This document shows, one piece after another, positions 61,230 to 64,000 of a DNA stretch of 64,000 nt. Made by a program: the position numbers and the translations under genes. Each line of letters opens with the position of its first letter. Within the stretch, counting starts at the first letter, position 1. This stretch comes from JARRNE01 sp963824085 (GTDB taxonomy: Bacteria > Pseudomonadota > Gammaproteobacteria > Chromatiales > Chromatiaceae), in NCBI GenBank assembly GCA_963824085.1, contig CAWGNT010000022.1, positions 111,525-175,524 on the forward strand, read 5' to 3'. The notes below the pieces were generated by a model, which saw nothing but the letters and a program-made list of their open reading frames with translations, searched no databases and was not told where the DNA came from.

Positions 61230-61874
61230 ATGCGTTTCGTCTTCGTTGGGGGCGGCAGCCTGGCGATTCTCACCGGACGGATGCTCGCAGAGCGCGGGCA
61301 TGATGTCGTCATCATCGAGCGTGATCCGGGGATCATCGAAGAGCTGCGGGAGGAGATGGACGTGGGTTTCCTTCACGGTGACGGCACGCGACCGGCGATC
61401 CTCAGGGAGGCGGACCCGGCGGCCACCGACCTGCTCTTCTGCCTCACCCGCGACGATCAGGCCAACATCATTGCGAGCCTGGTTGCACATGCGTTGGGTT
61501 ACCGTCGGGTGGTGACCAAGATCGAAGATGCGGAGCTTGAGCACATCTGCGCGGAGCTGGGCCTGGCCGAGGCCCTCATCCCCATGCACACGGTGGGACG
61601 CTATCTGGCGGACATGGCGGAGGGGCAGAACATCATCGAGATCTCCGACATACTCCGCGGAGAGGCACGCATCTTCTCCTTCCGTGTCACCCAGGCGGAG
61701 GCCTGCCTGATCGGGGACCTCGATTTGCCCGACACGGCCCGTGCCATCTGCCTTTACCGTAACGGCGCAGACTTTCTCTTCGCCGAGCCGGACACCCTCC
61801 TGAAGCCGAACGACGAGGTGGTGATCCTGACACGGGCCAAGAACCTGAAGGCGTTGCGGGAGCGGTTCGGCTGA
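61230..61874 (+). CDS. TrkA-type NAD-binding regulator of potassium uptake
   Basis: 214 residues from ATG at 61230 (MRFVFVGGGSLAILTGRMLA). The N-terminal RCK/TrkA-N Rossmann domain binds NAD through the Gly-rich loop and the acidic end of strand 2 (VVIIERDPGIIEE). GDGTRP and LFCLTRDDQANI are also typical. A TrkA-C domain covers about 140-214 (EARIFSFRVTQAEACLIGDL to NDEVVILTRAKNLKAL). The protein gates the TrkH pore in response to nucleotides. It is a single-unit protein, half the size of E. coli TrkA, as in many bacteria. Confidence 0.93.
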   Translation: MRFVFVGGGSLAILTGRMLAERGHDVVIIERDPGIIEELREEMDVGFLHGDGTRPAILREADPAATDLLFCLTRDDQANIIASLVAHALGYRRVVTKIEDAELEHICAELGLAEALIPMHTVGRYLADMAEGQNIIEISDILRGEARIFSFRVTQAEACLIGDLDLPDTARAICLYRNGADFLFAEPDTLLKPNDEVVILTRAKNLKALRERFG

Positions 61875-61919
61875 AGGGCCTGCCATTCCCGCTGGTTGGG
61901 GTCGTCGGGCGCGCGGACC

Positions 61920-62366
61920 TCACCGCTTCCGTTTCAGCAGCTTGTTGATGTCTGCCAGCAGCTCGCGGTACGTGCGATGGAGCTTTTTGGGCGCCATCGC
62001 CGGGGTCGGCTGCTCCTTCTTGAGCGCCTCCAAGCGGAGGCGAACGGCCTCGATCTGCCCTTTGATGGCGGGGTCCGCCTCCTCCGCGCTTTCCAAGAGG
62101 TCGATGGCGGAGTCGAGCTCCTGGTGGGCCGCGCGGATCTCACTCAGCAGCTCCTCGTCATGGTCATAGGAGCGGTCGAGGTGACTCTCGGCCCGGCTGA
62201 GGGCGACCCGGGCGGGATCATAGAGATTCGGCAGGTCCTCATAGAGATCGAGGACGAGGAGGATTGCCCCGACGACCAGGGCCACCACCAGAAAGCCGCC
62301 GGCGCTGCGCAGCCCGCGTCCCTTTGTATTACTTGGCGATTCTTGCTGATTCGTCTCACCGGCCAT
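61920..62366 (-). CDS. small membrane-anchored coiled-coil protein
   Basis: 148 residues from ATG at 62366 with AAGGAGAT upstream. One transmembrane helix (GGFLVVALVVGAILLVLDLY, about 23-42), then a long acidic helix rich in Glu, Ala and Leu (ELLSEIRAAHQELDSAIDLL, about 70-118) likely to form a coiled coil, and a basic end KLHRTYRELLADINKLLKRK. No family is recognised. Convergent with trkA. Confidence 0.65.
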   Translation of the reverse strand: MAGETNQQESPSNTKGRGLRSAGGFLVVALVVGAILLVLDLYEDLPNLYDPARVALSRAESHLDRSYDHDEELLSEIRAAHQELDSAIDLLESAEEADPAIKGQIEAVRLRLEALKKEQPTPAMAPKKLHRTYRELLADINKLLKRKR

Positions 62367-62427
62367 CGCGTATCTCCTTTCGTCGGTCAGTCGCACCCGA
62401 TCTTGTCCGGCACAAGCCGTCACCCTT

Positions 62428-62444
62428 GATGGGAATATCCCATC
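62428..62444. promoter_or_regulatory. GATGGGA-N3-TCCCATC palindrome
   Basis: Perfect 7-3-7 inverted repeat, 62 bp upstream of the coiled-coil gene start (read leftward). Candidate operator; the binding protein is unknown. Confidence 0.35.
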
Positions 62445-62837
62445 GTCATTGTTGCACTTCCGGCGCCAATACGTCAGCGTCCGCACGCAAGCCTTGGTCG
62501 AGAGGACTCGGTTTCGGCCAGCGGCACGGGTGGTGCCTTGACACCGAAGGGCTCGGAGGAGGGCACTGGGTGCTCGACAGCTGCGTGGGCGGCGCCTTGG
62601 CCCTTGTGAGGTGCTCGGTTTCTGGGCTCCATCGGAGCCTTACGCTAAAGTGTCCGTTTTCCTGGCGCATCCCTTCGGGCCGGCCTGCTCGTGCGGGAGA
62701 ACCGTCGAAGAGCGGTGGAGTCGCCCTCAGTTTCCTGAGCACCACTGGTCAGCGACTACGATGACGAACCCCAAGCCCATTACAAACGTTAAGGCACGCA
62801 AGCCACGCCACGGCGTCCATCCCCGACTCCAGAGTAC

Positions 62838-63809
62838 GTGTACCACTGGGACAGGGTCTTTGGCGCATTGGCGGTTCTTGTGCTGGTCATGGGGCTGACC
62901 GGCTACGGACTCTACGCATGGCTGACACCGTCCGCGCGCATCGATGGAGACGGCGCTGAGAAGGCCGCCCCCAACCGGCAGGTCACTGCAGAGGACCTGC
63001 GACCCCTCGCGCGCAAGGACAGCGAGCCAAAGCGGGCGCCGGAGCGCTTGCCCCCCCTGCAGGCGGTGCCACGGGAAAGCGCGGCGTCGGTAGCCAAGAA
63101 GCATGAGACTCCATTCGAGGTCGCTGCGACTGGTCTTCCCGGTGAGACGCCGTCCGAGGTCGCTCCCGCCGGTCCCCCGGATGAGCCGCTCGGGAAAGCC
63201 GCTGCGCCCGAGCCGTCGTCGACACCGACGCCGGCGGGAGAGCCATCTCCGGAGCCGGTGGAGCCAGTCGCACGCGCAAGTGAAGGACCGCCCTCGTCTG
63301 CCGAGGACCAGGCCGGACAGGGGGCGCCCGCGGTCTCGCCGGAGCCGGCTCGCGCCACCGTGTCGCCGCCGCGAGCCGAGGAGGCGGCGTCAGAGCTTCC
63401 GGCAGGTAAATCGGGTATGCCCCCTACGGCCCAAAAGAAGGAGACGGAGAAGGGCATCTTCCGTCTGCGAGGAATCAACATATCCTCGCCGGCGGTCAAG
63501 CGGTTCGAGCTCGCGAGAGCCGTCTGGAACAACGAGCCGCGAGGTGGACTCGAGACCATTCGCTGGAACGCGGATGGGGCCGCGGGTGTTTGCGCGTTCA
63601 GTGAGATCAAGGGTAGGGCGGGGGGTACACTGTACTACCGGTGGCTGCGCAACGGCAGGCAGGTCGCCAAAGTGCGCGTCGGCATCGGGTCCGACGGGTG
63701 GCGCAGCTATTCAAGCAAGGTGATCAACAAGGCGATGACAGGGACATGGGCCGTCGAGCTGCTCGATGCCCAAGGGCGGGTGCTTGCTCCCGCCGAGTTT
63801 ACCTTTTGA
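62838..63809 (+). CDS. DUF2914 protein with Pro/Ala-rich linker, possible frameshift at the 5-prime end
   Basis: 323 residues if translated from GTG at 62838. An N-terminal membrane helix (RVFGALAVLVLVMGLTGYGL) is followed by a low-complexity linker (about 40-200) rich in Pro, Ala, Glu and Ser. The DUF2914 domain is about 215-323: FELARAVWNNEPRGGLETIR, GTLYYRWLRNGRQVAKVRVG, RSYSSKVINKAMTGTWAVEL. An ATG at 62761 opens a different frame reading MTNPKPITNVKARKPRHGVH, and the true frame would continue PSPTPEYVYHWDRVFG. A one-base shift near 62805 would join them into the usual family start, so the gene may carry a frameshift. Function unknown. Confidence 0.7.
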   Translation: MYHWDRVFGALAVLVLVMGLTGYGLYAWLTPSARIDGDGAEKAAPNRQVTAEDLRPLARKDSEPKRAPERLPPLQAVPRESAASVAKKHETPFEVAATGLPGETPSEVAPAGPPDEPLGKAAAPEPSSTPTPAGEPSPEPVEPVARASEGPPSSAEDQAGQGAPAVSPEPARATVSPPRAEEAASELPAGKSGMPPTAQKKETEKGIFRLRGINISSPAVKRFELARAVWNNEPRGGLETIRWNADGAAGVCAFSEIKGRAGGTLYYRWLRNGRQVAKVRVGIGSDGWRSYSSKVINKAMTGTWAVELLDAQGRVLAPAEFTF

Positions 63810-64000
63810 CCGGGTACTGCTAATCCATAGCATTACCGATCATTTCGGGACGATTCAATCGCAGAGGCGCAGAGATAAGGTGTGTTGGGGGATGTCGCAC
63901 TGGAGCTTGTATTTCTTATGAAAATCGTTGACTGCTTGGAGCCGCTGCAATGGCGATCTCTCGGCGTCTTCGCGGTTCGATGCTTCCGTCTCGTGCGACT
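63810..64000. other. end of window, no gene seen
   Basis: Lower-GC sequence after the DUF2914 gene; no reading frame, terminator or promoter can be supported. Confidence 0.4.

Noticed and set aside
61005..61886. 293-codon minus-strand frame containing FFVFRGRVAPAAGRR
   Set aside because: Antisense to the Trk NAD-binding gene and running through a dispersed repeat; a typical false call.
1..64000. tRNA, rRNA, riboswitch or phage structural genes
   Set aside because: Scanned by eye on both strands; no cloverleaf-like or conserved RNA sequence and no capsid, tail or terminase motif was recognised. A covariance search would be needed to exclude small RNAs.

Overview
The window is high-GC bacterial DNA, coding on both strands. 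Gene content and style point to a gammaproteobacterium, most likely near the purple sulfur bacteria and other Chromatiales: PtsP beside a multi-haem peroxidase, SelO, TrkH with a Trk NAD-binding protein, GltS, a formylglycine arylsulfatase with a HAD phosphatase, abundant toxin-antitoxin pairs, and a dispersed 100-bp inverted repeat. This placement is an inference from content, not from a marker gene. No rRNA, tRNA, CRISPR array or replication origin was recognised.

Layout. 1-6.5 kb: GlxA-type regulator fragment (cut by the window edge), TPR protein, a pirin-azoreductase operon divergent from a LysR regulator, a GRDP-like Gly/Cys-rich protein and a WD40 remnant. 6.5-13.3 kb: three-haem MauG-type peroxidase, PtsP, transglutaminase-like protease, RRM protein with a clear terminator, a secreted GAPGGY-repeat protein and a 42-residue basic protein. 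14-20 kb: accessory island with a patatin remnant, HTH/PIN toxin-antitoxin pair, TOTE-type primase-helicase, a mobile-element-like repeat cluster and an internally deleted GH31 gene. 20.4-30.3 kb: SelO, a DUF2092 plus cationic-peptide cassette (copy A), a decayed TMEM165/GDT1 gene, RND efflux pair, GltS. 30.7-40.5 kb: outer-membrane protein fragment, arylsulfatase, HAD phosphatase, diguanylate cyclase, HEPN/MNT pair and small secreted proteins. 40.8-47 kb: DUF1254 remnant, DUF2092 plus peptide cassette (copy B), glycine-zipper protein, then two badly broken genes: an MltF-like lytic transglycosylase interrupted by a 156-bp MITE, and a DeCLIC-like pentameric ligand-gated ion channel. 47-64 kb: malic enzyme, MalQ, secreted M28 peptidase with beta-propeller and PDZ, VapBC, a conserved secreted protein, IclR, TrkH/Trk-NAD and a DUF2914 protein.

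Two things stand out. First, a two-gene cassette occurs twice, 18 kb apart: a secreted DUF2092 protein overlapped (ATGA) by a 69-70-residue precursor whose predicted 29-residue mature peptide is strongly cationic, ends in C-x6-C and differs at four positions between copies while the leaders are unrelated. This is the best candidate for an undescribed system. Second, nine genes are visibly decaying by frameshift, nonsense, deletion or insertion while long genes beside them are intact, which suggests real genome erosion rather than poor sequence. The broken ion channel and the broken transglycosylase with its periplasmic binding domain are adjacent, as if one functional unit was lost together.
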